From Vagococcus fluvialis (lineage in GTDB: Bacteria > Bacillota > Bacilli > Lactobacillales > Vagococcaceae): DNA of 64,000 nt. Position 1 is the stretch's first letter, and every line of letters begins with the position of its first letter. The notes under the pieces were generated by a model. The model was not told where the DNA came from. It did no database searches and was given only the letters and a program-made list of their open reading frames with translations. The stretch lies in NCBI RefSeq assembly GCF_003337315.1, contig NZ_QPJV01000002.1, forward strand, positions 297,538-361,537, in the 5' to 3' direction. Position numbers and translations under genes: made by a program. Of this stretch, positions 34,427-45,140 are shown in pieces.

Positions 34427-35512
34427 ATGCTAGATAAAAAAGAAGAGTTATTTTTACAAGAATTAACAGACGCTAAAGGCGTTCCTGGAAATGAAGATCA
34501 AGTGCGTGCAATTTTTAAAAAATACGCAGAACCTCATGCAGATAAAATTCTTTATGATGGTTTAGGTGGAATTAACGCGCGCCATATTGGAGATAAAGAA
34601 GGCCCTCGTGTTTTAATCTCAGGACATATGGATGAGGTTGGTTTCATGGTAACTAAAATTACTGAAAAAGGCTTTATTGAATTCCAAACTCTTGGCGGTT
34701 GGTGGGGACAAGTAATGCTTGCTCAACAAGTGACTATTACAACTGCTTCAGGAAAAGAAATTCATGGTGTAATCGGCTCTAAACCACCTCACGTATTAAG
34801 TGCAGAAGCGCGTAAACAACCATATGAAATCAAAGATATGTTTGTTGATATTGGTGCAACAAGTGCAGAAGAAGCTGGTGAGTGGGGAATTAAACCAGGA
34901 GACATGATTACACCATATATTGAGTATCAACGTCTAAATGGTTCTAAATACTTATTAGCTAAAGCTTGGGATAACCGCATTGGGACAGCTGTTTCTCTAA
35001 AAGTTTTAGAAAATCTAGCTAAAGAAGGTCATCCAAATATTTTATTTGCAGGAAGTAACGTGCAAGAAGAAGTTGGTTTACGTGGTGCTAGAACAAGTAC
35101 TCATTTAGTTAATCCAGATATTGCTTTTGCTTTAGATACAGGTACAGCAGGAGATACGCCTGGTATGACACCTAAAGAAGCTGATTCAGTATTAGGGAAA
35201 GGACCACAAATTTTAATCTTTGATGCTTCAATGATTCCACACCGTAAATTGCGTGACTTTGTCATTGATGTAGCTGAAGAGTTAGAAATTCCATTCCAAT
35301 ATACAGTTATTACTGGTGGAGGGACTGATGCTGGTATGCAACACTTAACAAGAGACGGTGTGCCATCACTTGCTATTACAGTTGCAACTCGTTACCTACA
35401 TTCACACACATCAGTTATTCATGAAGATGACTACTTAAATACAGTTAAATTAGTAACTGAAGTAGTTAAACGCTTAGATGCTGATAAAGTAAAAGAATTA
35501 CGTTCATACTAA
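34427..35512 (+). CDS. pepA: M42-family glutamyl/deblocking aminopeptidase
   Basis: A 361-residue cytosolic metallopeptidase. Metal ligands: His and Asp in GHMDEVGFM (about 64) with Asp in KAWDNRIG (about 178), Glu pair in [11 protein letters not shown] (about 211), Asp in ALDTG, and His in RYLHSHTSV (about 318). It forms dodecameric shells that trim peptides; the lactic acid bacterial PepA removes Glu/Asp. The symbol reflects that group and is less certain than the family. The ATG at 34427 follows AAAGGTGGG. Confidence 0.88.
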   Translation: MLDKKEELFLQELTDAKGVPGNEDQVRAIFKKYAEPHADKILYDGLGGINARHIGDKEGPRVLISGHMDEVGFMVTKITEKGFIEFQTLGGWWGQVMLAQQVTITTASGKEIHGVIGSKPPHVLSAEARKQPYEIKDMFVDIGATSAEEAGEWGIKPGDMITPYIEYQRLNGSKYLLAKAWDNRIGTAVSLKVLENLAKEGHPNILFAGSNVQEEVGLRGARTSTHLVNPDIAFALDTGTAGDTPGMTPKEADSVLGKGPQILIFDASMIPHRKLRDFVIDVAEELEIPFQYTVITGGGTDAGMQHLTRDGVPSLAITVATRYLHSHTSVIHEDDYLNTVKLVTEVVKRLDADKVKELRSY

Positions 35513-35513
35513 T

Positions 35514-35556
35514 AAAAAAACTCCGACAGATGATGAACTCATTTGTCGGAGTTTTT
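35514..35556. terminator. Bidirectional terminator
   Basis: AACTCCGACAGATGA pairs with TCATTTGTCGGAGTT, with A and T runs outside, between convergent genes. Confidence 0.85.
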
Positions 35557-35557
35557 G

Positions 35558-36193
35558 TTATTGTAATAGATTACTCTCGTTTGCAATTGTAATGTTTGGA
35601 GCAACACCATGAGTAATCCACTTAACACGGAATCTATAATCAGTTACTAATTCTTCAGTTGTCCAGTCGTTTGCGATAAAACCAGTTAAAGAGTTCATAA
35701 CTAATTCCATAATAAAGAATAAGAAACTGACAGATTCATCGTGATCTTCAATAATGATTTGACTAGCAATTAAAATATCGGTCCACTGTGTCACAAGTGG
35801 CGAATCACTTGCAAGTGGAAATCGTTTGTAAGCAGATAAATCATTAGACTCAGTTAAGAGACGAAGGCTTTTCCAATATTCTTCATTGTGATCTAGTTGG
35901 CTACACCAAACTAAATATTTTTCAATACCAATAAAAAACTGATTACGGTCATCTTGGATGTATTTAATAATATCTTGATGGATGACAACGGCATACTTAT
36001 TGATAATATAAGTATAAGCATCTTCTAAATCATCGAAATATTTGTAAAAAGCTCCGCGAGACATTTTCATTTTACTAACAATTTCAGCAACTTTTACCTG
36101 ACTAACTGGTTGGTCGTAGAAGGTATTTAATAAAATGGTATCAATAGATTGTCTTTTTTCAATTGATAGGTTTAAAAAAGTATCATGTGGCAT
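35558..36193 (-). CDS. TetR-family regulator, probably of the HrtBA-like exporter
   Basis: A 211-residue regulator. The DNA-binding part is residues 12-58 (VKVAEIVSKMKMSRGAFYKY). The rest is the helical ligand domain, with His and Tyr residues that could bind haem but no firm signature. It is the third gene of a leftward cluster after the exporter permease and ATPase. In Lactococcus (HrtR) and Enterococcus (FhtR) a TetR protein senses haem and controls HrtBA. The twin inverted repeats at 38053-38106 are its likely operators. Confidence 0.8.
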   Translation of the reverse strand: MPHDTFLNLSIEKRQSIDTILLNTFYDQPVSQVKVAEIVSKMKMSRGAFYKYFDDLEDAYTYIINKYAVVIHQDIIKYIQDDRNQFFIGIEKYLVWCSQLDHNEEYWKSLRLLTESNDLSAYKRFPLASDSPLVTQWTDILIASQIIIEDHDESVSFLFFIMELVMNSLTGFIANDWTTEELVTDYRFRVKWITHGVAPNITIANESNLLQ

Positions 36194-36264
36194 GATTTAA
36201 ACCCCTTTCCATGTTCATCTGAATCAATTCAATCTTATTTTAACACAATTAATTAGGTATGAGC

Positions 36265-36945
36265 TTAAAAGTCTTTAGTTTCTACTAATTCCCCGTCACG
36301 CATTTCAAAAACACGGTCACTCCACTTAATCATGCGATGATCGTGAGTTACCATAACAGTCGCTTTTTGTTTTTCATGAGCTTCTTTAACTAAAAGTTTT
36401 ACTACCTCATAAGCATGCTCAGTATCAAGGCTAGCAGTAGGTTCATCAGCTAAAATTAAATTTGGTTCATTATAAAGCGCACGTCCAATAGCTACACGTT
36501 GACGTTCGCCACCTGATAAATCTCTAGGATATTTATCTTTTAAATCATAAATATCAAGTGATTTTAATAAATTCTCAATATCAGCAGATTTCATTTTTTC
36601 TTTATTAATTTTATCCACTAAGAAGAATTGTTCTTGGATGGTTAAAAAAGGGATTAAGTTAGAACTTTGTAAGATAAAGCCAATTTCTTTAAAACGTAAT
36701 TTGGCACGCTCTTTTTCAGATAAATGAGTAAATGAGATATCATTAATTTTTATCTCACCACTAGTTGGTTGCTGTAAGCCACCTGAGATAGTTAAGAAAG
36801 TACTTTTACCTGAACCAGAAGGGCCAATAATACTAATAAACTCACCTTGTTTCACATCTAAATTAATTTGTTTTAAGGCATTGATTTCTTGTTTTCCTTG
36901 TACAAATTTTTTGGTTATATTTTCCATTAATAACATGCTTTTCAT
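36265..36945 (-). CDS. HrtA-like ABC transporter ATPase
   Basis: A 226-residue ATPase with GPSGSGKSTFL (Walker A), FILQSSNLIPFLT (Q-loop), LSGGERQRVAIGRAL (signature) and LILADEPTASLD (Walker B). It belongs to the MacB/LolD-type ATPases that work with a single FtsX-like permease. The ATG at 36945 is eight bases after GGAGG; the longer frame overlaps the ribosome site. The permease gene ends just upstream with a small overlap or none. Confidence 0.85.
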   Translation of the reverse strand: MKSMLLMENITKKFVQGKQEINALKQINLDVKQGEFISIIGPSGSGKSTFLTISGGLQQPTSGEIKINDISFTHLSEKERAKLRFKEIGFILQSSNLIPFLTIQEQFFLVDKINKEKMKSADIENLLKSLDIYDLKDKYPRDLSGGERQRVAIGRALYNEPNLILADEPTASLDTEHAYEVVKLLVKEAHEKQKATVMVTHDHRMIKWSDRVFEMRDGELVETKDF

Positions 36946-36949
36946 CAAA

Positions 36950-38026
36950 TTAACCTCCAATTGCTTTCATAGCGTCTACTTTAGTAACAGTTCTAATAGA
37001 GAATAAGCTACCAATAATTGTTACAGCTAATAAAATCACACTGTAAATAATCCATAAATTAAGAGCAACACTAAAGGGCATCGCATTAGGTAAAATGAAA
37101 CTTGTGCCATAAGCTAAACCAAATCCTAAAAGAATGCCAATTACACCAATAATAAATGATTGTTTGATAATTGAATCAACAATAAATTTATTAGAAATAC
37201 CTTGAGCTTTCATGACACCAAAAATACTTGTTTTTTGAAGAGTCATGACATACATGAAAATACCAATAATCGCAGTAACGATCACGAAAAGAAAATAAAT
37301 CATTGAATTTAAGGTTAAATTTTGTGCTGAATAACCAGGTAAACTATTAATAAATTCATCTGTTGTTAGAGATTGTAATTTAGGTGTTGCGTCTTTTGTT
37401 AGGCTTACCTTTTCAGAATTAGTTACAACAGCATTAATAGGTAGCTCCTCATTATTAGTTTTAAAGTCCTTCCCATATTTAACAGCTGCAACATCTTCAA
37501 GGGAAGTGTAAATCACGGGTGCTACAGTATAATAAGTTTCAGGAGAAATTCCTACAACCTTTAATTTAATATTGTCACTACCTATTTCAATTGTATCTCC
37601 AATGTTAAAACCTTTATCGGCTAAATTTTTGGAAATAATGATTTCATTTTTATTAGTGAATAGACGACCGTCAATAACTTTTGGTAATAAGAAAGCATCT
37701 TTATCTGTACCAAACAATGCGATGTCTATTTTGCCGTCTTTGCCATCAATAGCACCATTATAAACAGAAATTGGAGCTTTCTCTTTAGCAGTTACGTTAG
37801 TTAAATTTTTAGTTGTTAATTGTGAAGCAGCTAAGTTTTTATTACTATCTTCAGATAAAACAACAGTTTGACTATTCCAATCCACTATCACTTGTCTAAA
37901 TTCTGTAGCTAAACCATTAGCTAAACCTGATAGCATAAAAACTGCGTAGGAAATCAGTAAAATGATTCCAATAACTAAAGTGTATCTTAATTTTGAGTAT
38001 TTCATTTCTTTTATTGCTAGAAACAT
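36950..38026 (-). CDS. HrtB-like FtsX-family permease
   Basis: A 358-residue permease: helix 1 at residues 16-38, a periplasm-side-like outside domain to ~215, then three helices (about 225-245, 275-300, 315-340). The start MFLAIKEMKYSKLRYTLVI and the segment VVLSEDSNKNLAASQL resemble the HrtB haem exporters of Gram-positives. With the ATPase it would expel haem or another amphipathic compound from the membrane. The ATG at 38026 follows AAAGGAG; the upstream frame is within the operator region. Confidence 0.8.
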   Translation of the reverse strand: MFLAIKEMKYSKLRYTLVIGIILLISYAVFMLSGLANGLATEFRQVIVDWNSQTVVLSEDSNKNLAASQLTTKNLTNVTAKEKAPISVYNGAIDGKDGKIDIALFGTDKDAFLLPKVIDGRLFTNKNEIIISKNLADKGFNIGDTIEIGSDNIKLKVVGISPETYYTVAPVIYTSLEDVAAVKYGKDFKTNNEELPINAVVTNSEKVSLTKDATPKLQSLTTDEFINSLPGYSAQNLTLNSMIYFLFVIVTAIIGIFMYVMTLQKTSIFGVMKAQGISNKFIVDSIIKQSFIIGVIGILLGFGLAYGTSFILPNAMPFSVALNLWIIYSVILLAVTIIGSLFSIRTVTKVDAMKAIGG

Positions 38027-38052
38027 ATATATATTCTCCTTTATTTTTAGAT

Positions 38053-38106
38053 AGTGACGATTTGTCACTTGAGACTAGTTTATCTCTAAAGTGACAAAAT
38101 GTCACT
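38053..38106 (-). promoter_or_regulatory. Twin TetR-type operators and promoter of the HrtBA-like operon
   Basis: AGTGAC-N5-GTCACT occurs twice, at 38053-38069 and 38090-38106, centres 37 bp apart. A leftward promoter GTGACA-N17-TAAACT (38105-38077) runs through the right copy; the left copy lies just past the -10. Binding would block both polymerase binding and escape. Confidence 0.75.
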
Positions 38107-38280
38107 AATAAAATCTTGAAGAATTTATGAAGATTTTTAATAAAACAAAATTGTATAAAAAAGTGGAATTAACTAAATAAATTAAATAAAATAATGAGAT
38201 TTCAGTTTTTTTTATTGAGAAAAAGTAAGAAGAGAAGTAGAGTAGTAGGTGGAAGATATTCTTTTAAAAGGAGTGATGAG

Positions 38281-39018
38281 ATGGAAGTAACTATCCTTGG
38301 TTTTTGGGGAGGATATCCTTATAATAATGAGGGGACAACCTCGTTTTTACTTCAGTCAAAAGGCTATTCATTATTACTTGATGCAGGTAGTGCAACTTTG
38401 ATTCAGTTACAAAAAGTAATGGACCCACTGGAACTAGATAGTGTGATTTTGACTCATTATCACCATGATCATATTGCAGATTTAGGTGTATTACAGTATT
38501 TAAGACAATTAAAACCTACAACCAATATACCTGAATTACTTATTTATGGTCACAAAGAAGATGAAAGTCATTTTAATCAGCTAACACTTCAAAATGTTTC
38601 TAAAGGAGTTTCTTATAACTCATCAGAAAGTATTGAAATAGGTCCTTTTCAAATTAGTTTTTTGAAAACGATTCATCCTGTAACGTGTTATGCCATGAGA
38701 ATCCTTGAAAAAGAAACAGGTAAAGTCTTTGTCTTTACAGGAGATACGGGTTACTTTGATGAGTTGATTGAATTTTCAAAGAATGCGGATTTATTAATAA
38801 CAGACACTTATTTTTTAGCAGGAAATGAAAATCATCATGCCCATTTAACAAGTAAAGAAACAGCTCATTTAGCCAAAGAAGCTGGTGTAAAACAACTAGT
38901 TTTAAGTCATTTGAATCAACATATTGATTTAGAACTTTTACTAAATCAAACAACTGACTATCTAGAAAATAAAATACCTATCCAACTTGCAGCAACCCAA
39001 TTAAAAATAACTATTTAG
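38281..39018 (+). CDS. MBL-fold metallo-hydrolase
   Basis: A 245-residue hydrolase. The metal motif is THYHHDHIADL (about residue 59), then an H in IHPVTCYAMRI, Asp in FTGDTGYF (about 157), and His in LSHLN. It resembles RNase Z/YhfI-like single-domain proteins. YhfI is linked to lplJ in B. subtilis, and here lplA follows 12 bp downstream, which strengthens that match. Function remains unknown. The ATG at 38281 follows AAAAGGAGTGATG. Confidence 0.83.
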   Translation: MEVTILGFWGGYPYNNEGTTSFLLQSKGYSLLLDAGSATLIQLQKVMDPLELDSVILTHYHHDHIADLGVLQYLRQLKPTTNIPELLIYGHKEDESHFNQLTLQNVSKGVSYNSSESIEIGPFQISFLKTIHPVTCYAMRILEKETGKVFVFTGDTGYFDELIEFSKNADLLITDTYFLAGNENHHAHLTSKETAHLAKEAGVKQLVLSHLNQHIDLELLLNQTTDYLENKIPIQLAATQLKITI

Positions 39019-39030
39019 GAGATTGATCGT

Positions 39031-40038
39031 ATGATTTTTGTATCAAATGAAGAAATTACAGACCCAAGAATTAACTTAGCTATTGAAACTTATTTAGTGC
39101 AAGAGATGCCACTTGATGAGCCAATATTATTATTTTATATTAATGAACCTTCAATTATTATTGGGAGAAACCAAAACACAATTGAAGAAATCAATACAGA
39201 GTATGTTGAGAAACAAGGAATTCATGTTGTCCGCCGTTTAAGTGGTGGAGGAGCAGTGTATCATGATGCTGGTAACTTAAACTTTAGTTTTATTATGCCA
39301 GATGACGGAGAATCATTTAGAAACTTTGGTAAAGTAACACAACCAATTATTGATGCCCTTCACGATATGGGGGTAGAAGGTGCAGAATTAAAAGGGCGTA
39401 ATGACTTAGTAATTGATGATAAAAAATTCTCTGGAAACGCTATGTACTCAACAAATGGTCGTATGTTTGCTCACGGAACATTAATGTTTGACAGTGATGT
39501 AAATGAAGTTGTTAATGCTCTTAAAGTAAGAAAAGATAAAATTGAATCTAAAGGTATTAAATCAATTAGATCTCGTGTGACTAACATCAAACCTTACTTA
39601 ACCGACACACATCAAAACATGTCTACTAAAGATTTCAGACAAGAAATTTTACTTAAAATCTTTGAAACTGACAAATTAGAAGATGTAAATGTTTATAAAT
39701 TAACTGAAAAAGATTGGGAAAGAATTAATGCAATCTCTGATAAATTATACCGTAACTGGGATTGGAACTATGGACGTTCTCCAGAGTTTGATTTAGTGAG
39801 AAGACAACGTTTTGCTATTGGTTCAATCGAAGCTAAAATGAATGTTTCTGAAGGAGAAATTAAAGAAATTAAATTATTTGGTGACTTCTTTGGATTAGGT
39901 GAAATTTCAGATGTTGAAAAAGTATTAACAGGAGTTAAATACGATAAAGAGTCAATTAAAGCAGCTGTAGAAGAAATTGATGTGAAAAAATATTTCGGTA
40001 ATATCGAAAAAGAAGATTTAGTCGGATTATTATATTAA
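39031..40038 (+). CDS. lplA: Lipoate-protein ligase
   Basis: A 335-residue ligase that activates free lipoate with ATP and attaches it to E2 and GcvH proteins. Seen: IIIGRNQNTIEEIN, VVRRLSGGGAVYHDAGNLNFSF and GRNDLVIDDKKFSGNA, the last holding the reactive Lys. The C-terminal accessory domain is present. It probably shares an operon with the MBL-fold gene. Confidence 0.93.
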   Translation: MIFVSNEEITDPRINLAIETYLVQEMPLDEPILLFYINEPSIIIGRNQNTIEEINTEYVEKQGIHVVRRLSGGGAVYHDAGNLNFSFIMPDDGESFRNFGKVTQPIIDALHDMGVEGAELKGRNDLVIDDKKFSGNAMYSTNGRMFAHGTLMFDSDVNEVVNALKVRKDKIESKGIKSIRSRVTNIKPYLTDTHQNMSTKDFRQEILLKIFETDKLEDVNVYKLTEKDWERINAISDKLYRNWDWNYGRSPEFDLVRRQRFAIGSIEAKMNVSEGEIKEIKLFGDFFGLGEISDVEKVLTGVKYDKESIKAAVEEIDVKKYFGNIEKEDLVGLLY

Positions 40039-40040
40039 AA

Positions 40041-40163
40041 AAAGAGGATGTTAAAAAAGCGTTTAGCTTCAAGAAATAAGAAAAAGAACATAAAAATTGT
40101 TTTTTAATTTTTGATGGTCTTTGGCTTATTTCCGAAGAAGCTGCTTTTATAACACCGTTTATC
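40041..40163 (+). repeat. Degenerate relative of the 34-bp 3'-end repeat
   Basis: GAGGATGTTAAAAAAGC near 40042 and GAAGCTGCTTTTATAACACCGTTT near 40135 (together resembling the two halves of the unit at 1155 and 44111, here quoted in part as GCTGCTTTTATAACACCG) flank ~70 bp. The match is imperfect, so this is a tentative third member. Confidence 0.4.
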
Positions 40164-40165
40164 CT

Positions 40166-40213
40166 AAAAAAAAGTCGATGTCATAATTAAATTTTATGAC
40201 ATCGACTTTTTTA
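40166..40213. terminator. Bidirectional terminator
   Basis: AAAAGTCGATGTCATA pairs with TATGACATCGACTTTT between convergent genes. Confidence 0.85.
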
Positions 40214-40780
40214 TTTAACTTGTTTTGATGCTTTGATAATTTTTGAGGCAATTCCGTATTGAACAGCTTCCTCAGCAGTCATCCAGTAATTACGATCAGT
40301 ATCCTCAGCAACTTTCTCATAAGTTTGACCAGTTGCTTTAGCGATTAAACGATTCACGCGTTCACGCATTTTAACAATTTCACGAGCTTCAATTTGAATC
40401 TCAGTACTTTGTCCTTGAACACCACCAGCTGGTTGATGAATCATGAAACGAGTATTTGGTAGTGAGTAACGATTTTTTTTGTTTGCTGCTAAGAAGATAG
40501 TAATTCCAGCGCTTGCTACCCAACCAGTACCAATAACTTTAACTTCTGGTTTAACAAATTTAATCATGTCATGAATTGTGTCACCAGCTTCTACGTGACC
40601 ACCTTGGCTATTAATAAAAATAGTAATCGGGTCATCACTTAATGAAGCTAATAATAGTAATTGACTACTTACTTCTTTAGCTAAATCTTGATTAATACCA
40701 CCGTAAATTAAGATTGTACGATTTTCAATCATTTTTTGTGTTAGTAATGAATTTACATCTTGTTTTTTTGTTTCTTCCAT
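40211..40780 (-). CDS. ClpP-like serine protease (paralogue)
   Basis: A 189-residue ClpP-family protease. The nucleophile Ser is in GTGWVASAGITIFLAA (about residue 93), His in FMIHQPAGG (about 119), Asp in DTDRNYWMTAEEA (about 167). The housekeeping ClpP has ASMG around the serine and a longer N-terminal loop; this one has ASAG and begins directly with LLTQKMIENRTILIYG. It looks like the second, shorter ClpP type found in Listeria and some enterococci. It may form mixed rings with ClpP or act alone. AGGAGG-like GGGAGG precedes the ATG. Confidence 0.82.
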   Translation of the reverse strand: MEETKKQDVNSLLTQKMIENRTILIYGGINQDLAKEVSSQLLLLASLSDDPITIFINSQGGHVEAGDTIHDMIKFVKPEVKVIGTGWVASAGITIFLAANKKNRYSLPNTRFMIHQPAGGVQGQSTEIQIEAREIVKMRERVNRLIAKATGQTYEKVAEDTDRNYWMTAEEAVQYGIASKIIKASKQVK

Positions 40781-40845
40781 TGCTTAAAAAACCTCCCAAT
40801 ATCTATTAAAACTATTTTAACATAATTTCGAAAAAATACCTTTAA

Positions 40846-42223
<1,378 letters not shown>

Positions 42224-42622
42224 ATGTTAAAATTATATACTTCACCAAGTTGCACGTCTTGTAGGAAAGCAAGAGCCTGGTTGCAAGAGCACCAAATTCC
42301 CTTTGTAGAAAGAAATATTTTCTCAGAGCCCTTAACTCAAGATGAGTTAAAAGAAATCTTACGCATGACTGAAGATGGAACAGAGGAAATTATTTCTACG
42401 CGTTCTAAAGTATTTCAAAAGTTAGATGTTGATTTGGATGAGTTGTCCCTTCCAGAATTACTAAAATTAGTACAAGAAAATCCGGGATTATTACGCCGAC
42501 CTATTATGGTCGATGATAAACGTCTCCAAGTTGGATTTAACGAAGATGAAATACGTCGTTTCCTACCAAGAGAAGTAAGAGCAATCGAGTTAAAACATGC
42601 ACAAATGATGGCAGGTATTTAA
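42224..42622 (+). CDS. spx: Spx-family redox regulator
   Basis: A 132-residue ArsC/Spx-fold protein. [11 protein letters not shown] (CxxC, Cys10/Cys13) is the redox switch, and [26 protein letters not shown] is typical. It binds the RNA polymerase alpha C-terminal domain during disulfide stress and turns on thiol genes. The adaptor MecA is encoded ~170 bp downstream, the same pairing as in B. subtilis and enterococci. Confidence 0.95.
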   Translation: MLKLYTSPSCTSCRKARAWLQEHQIPFVERNIFSEPLTQDELKEILRMTEDGTEEIISTRSKVFQKLDVDLDELSLPELLKLVQENPGLLRRPIMVDDKRLQVGFNEDEIRRFLPREVRAIELKHAQMMAGI

Positions 42623-42642
42623 GTAGATTTAAATAGTATACT

Positions 42643-42677
42643 CAGCATGTGTTGGTATCAAGCATGCTGTTTTTTAT
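42643..42677 (+). terminator. Terminator after spx
   Basis: CAGCATG and CATGCTG arms with a T run. Confidence 0.75.
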
Positions 42678-42791
42678 TCCATAAAAGGATTACAAAAAAC
42701 TAAAGAGATGCTTATCTGGTAGTGATTACTTTACTTTTTTATAATATCCGATACAATAAAGTTAAATATGAAAGAAATGAGGTGTAGCAAA

Positions 42792-43469
42792 ATGGAGATG
42801 GAGAGAATTAATGATAATACGATTCGTGTTTCAATTGGTAATGAGGATCTAGCTGAAAGAGGGATTACTTTTTTAGATTTACTAGGGAATCAAAAACAAA
42901 TCGAAAGTTTTTTCTATAGTATCTTAGAAGAAGTAGATGTGGATGAGCAATTTCAAGAAACCGATTCTGTTACTTTCCAAGTGCTACCCAATCAAGATGG
43001 CTTAGAGCTTTTTATTAGTAAAAATTTACCATTAGATGATATGGAAAATATAGAAGGAATGGAAGATAACTTATTAGGAGATAGTTTTTCAAATTTCCTA
43101 AAAGAACATATTGCTTCTCATGATAAAGAGAAAGAAGAACTGATTGATGAGGAGATTGATATGGTTCATTACGGTGAGTCTATTCAAGAAGCAGTGTTTC
43201 GTTTAGATAATTTTGAAGCATTGATTGTCCTAGCTAAAAACATCAAATTACATAATGTATTAACGTATTTATATCAATTTAAAGATGAGTATTATTTAAG
43301 AGTATCTTTCTTTTCAGACGAGAAAAGTGAAGGTCAAATGAAAAATGATTACTCGCAAATTTATGAGTACGCTCATAGAACAAATGTCACAACAGATATT
43401 TTAGAAGAGTACGGTGAAATGATTATGGAGCGAAATGCTCTTGAGTTAACAAGGTATTATTTTAAATAG
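42792..43469 (+). CDS. mecA: Adaptor protein MecA
   Basis: A 225-residue ClpC adaptor. MEMERINDNTIRVSIGNEDL starts the N-domain that binds targets; the C-domain (from about 110, EAVFRLDNFEALIVLAKN) binds ClpC. An acidic, Met-rich linker lies between. GAGGTG precedes the ATG at 42792, preferred over a start eight codons earlier because the family starts MEMERI. Confidence 0.95.
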   Translation: MEMERINDNTIRVSIGNEDLAERGITFLDLLGNQKQIESFFYSILEEVDVDEQFQETDSVTFQVLPNQDGLELFISKNLPLDDMENIEGMEDNLLGDSFSNFLKEHIASHDKEKEELIDEEIDMVHYGESIQEAVFRLDNFEALIVLAKNIKLHNVLTYLYQFKDEYYLRVSFFSDEKSEGQMKNDYSQIYEYAHRTNVTTDILEEYGEMIMERNALELTRYYFK

Positions 43470-43476
43470 TGAGATT

Positions 43477-43506
43477 AAAAGGAATGGGTAAAATCATTCC
43501 TTTTCA
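43477..43506 (+). terminator. Terminator after mecA
   Basis: AAAAGGAATG pairs with CATTCCTTTT. Confidence 0.75.
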
Positions 43507-43552
43507 CTTGTTCAAATGTTCGTGTGTTCAAAAAAGAAAGACGGTGAGATAA

Positions 43553-44071
43553 TTGATTAAACGAAAAGAATTTTTATTATATTCTATTGCTGGAACTTTA
43601 GGAACAGTTATTTACTTTTTTACAAGATTTTATTCTAAAAATTTAACAAATAGTGTGTTACTTCCAGTTATCATTGGTCAAGTCTGCGCGATTATCTTTG
43701 CTTTTTTTGCGAACAAATTTTTTGTTTTCAAAAATACAGGAGTGGGGTTTAAAAAATCTTGTAAACAATTTTTTGAGTTTTGTTTAGGTCGAATAGTTGT
43801 TTTTATGATTGACTTAGGAATTGCTCATTACTTTGTTGATAAATATGGCAACTTTTGGATAAATGTTATGAAACTTAGACAGATAAATTACCAACATGCT
43901 TTTTTTTCACAACCAATGCTACATAAGTTTATCGGTAACCCTTATCTTTTAAATGAGTTTATTTTCACACTTTTATCCCAAACAATAGGTGTCATAATAA
44001 ATTATGTTGTTTCAAAAAGAATTGTCTTTAATATTCAAAGAAAAAATGCTACTGAAATGGTTTATTATTAA
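43553..44071 (+). CDS. GtrA-family membrane protein
   Basis: A 172-residue protein with four hydrophobic helices. LLYSIAGTLGTVIYFFTRFY, FFANKFFVFKN and VVSKRIVFN fit the GtrA family, which moves lipid-linked sugars across the membrane for wall or teichoic acid glycosylation. No glycosyltransferase gene is adjacent. The start is TTG; the ribosome site GGTGAG is weak. Confidence 0.8.
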   Translation: MIKRKEFLLYSIAGTLGTVIYFFTRFYSKNLTNSVLLPVIIGQVCAIIFAFFANKFFVFKNTGVGFKKSCKQFFEFCLGRIVVFMIDLGIAHYFVDKYGNFWINVMKLRQINYQHAFFSQPMLHKFIGNPYLLNEFIFTLLSQTIGVIINYVVSKRIVFNIQRKNATEMVYY

Positions 44072-44106
44072 AAAAAGATTACTCAATTAAGAGTAATCTT
44101 TTTTTG
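44072..44106 (+). terminator. Terminator after GtrA gene
   Basis: AAAAAGATTACTC pairs with GAGTAATCTTTTT. Confidence 0.85.
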
Positions 44107-44110
44107 TTAT

Positions 44111-44144
44111 AAACGGTGTCACAGAAGTAGCTTCTGTCACAACC
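44111..44144 (-). repeat. 34-bp interspersed repeat, copy 2
   Basis: The exact reverse complement of 1155-1188. It lies between the GtrA terminator and the nrdF stop codon; read on the minus strand it is just after nrdF, so both copies stand just past the 3' end of a gene in the same orientation to that gene. Confidence 0.75.
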
Positions 44145-44163
44145 TTTTTTTGATATCACTTAG

Positions 44164-45126
44164 TTACATACCGATTAAGTAATCGTCGTCATTCATTGCT
44201 TCAACAGTTCCAAGTAGGTAACCATTTCCAACTTGTGAGAAGAAATCGTGGTTACTTGTTCCAGTTGATAGTCCATTCATAACGATAGGGTTAACGTCAT
44301 TAGCAGTATCTGGGAATAGAGGATCCATACCTAAGTTCATTAAAGCTTTATTGGCATTGTAACGTAGGAAAGTTTTAACTTCCTCAGTCCAACCTAATTT
44401 ATCATAAAGCATCTCAGTGTATTTTTCTTCATTTTCATACAATTTGAATAAAAGATCATACATCCAATCTTTCATTTCTTCTTGTTTTTCATCAGTTAAA
44501 TCATTGTAACCTAATTGGAATTTATAACCAATGTAAGTTCCATGAACTGATTCGTCGCGGATAATTAATTTAATAATTTCAGCAACGTTTGCCAACTTGT
44601 TATTACCTAGGTAATAAAGAGGTGCGTAGAAACCTGAATAGAATAGGAAAGTCTCAGCGTAAACACTGGCAACTTTTTTCTGTAAAGCATCTCCATTTAA
44701 ATAGATTTCATTAATAATTTCTGCCTTTTTTTGTAAATGCTCATTTGTATTAGTCCATTCAAAGATTTCTTCGATTTCAGCTTTTGTGTTTAATGTACTG
44801 AAGATTGAAGAGTAACTCTTAGCATGAACTGACTCCATAAATTGGATATTGTTTAAAACAGCCTCTTCGTGAGGTGTTCTAACGTCAGGTCTTAATGCAT
44901 CTATGGCACTTTCAGATTGGATGGTATCTAGTAGCGTTAAGCCACCAAATACTAATCCAATATTTTCTTTTTGATCTTCTGATAGGGTGCGCCAATCATC
45001 TAAATCATTTGATAAGGGGATACGTGTGTCTAACCAAAATTGCTCTGTTAGTTTTTCCCAAGTTGATTTATCAATAATATCTTCAATGGCGTTCCAGTTA
45101 ATCGCCTTGTAATAACTATTAGTCAC
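44164..45126 (-). CDS. nrdF: Class Ib ribonucleotide reductase beta subunit
   Basis: A 320-residue dimetal/tyrosyl-radical subunit. Metal ligands lie in ESAID, FMESVHAKSYSSIF (Glu, His) and IIRDESVHGTYIGY (Glu, His). The C-terminal tail DDDYLIGM docks to NrdE. I place the start at GTG 45126, twelve bases from AAGGAGG, giving a normal NrdF N-terminus (TNSYYKAINWN). It is the last gene of nrdHIEF. Confidence 0.95.
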   Translation of the reverse strand: MTNSYYKAINWNAIEDIIDKSTWEKLTEQFWLDTRIPLSNDLDDWRTLSEDQKENIGLVFGGLTLLDTIQSESAIDALRPDVRTPHEEAVLNNIQFMESVHAKSYSSIFSTLNTKAEIEEIFEWTNTNEHLQKKAEIINEIYLNGDALQKKVASVYAETFLFYSGFYAPLYYLGNNKLANVAEIIKLIIRDESVHGTYIGYKFQLGYNDLTDEKQEEMKDWMYDLLFKLYENEEKYTEMLYDKLGWTEEVKTFLRYNANKALMNLGMDPLFPDTANDVNPIVMNGLSTGTSNHDFFSQVGNGYLLGTVEAMNDDDYLIGM

Positions 45127-45140
45127 AGTGATTTTCCTCC

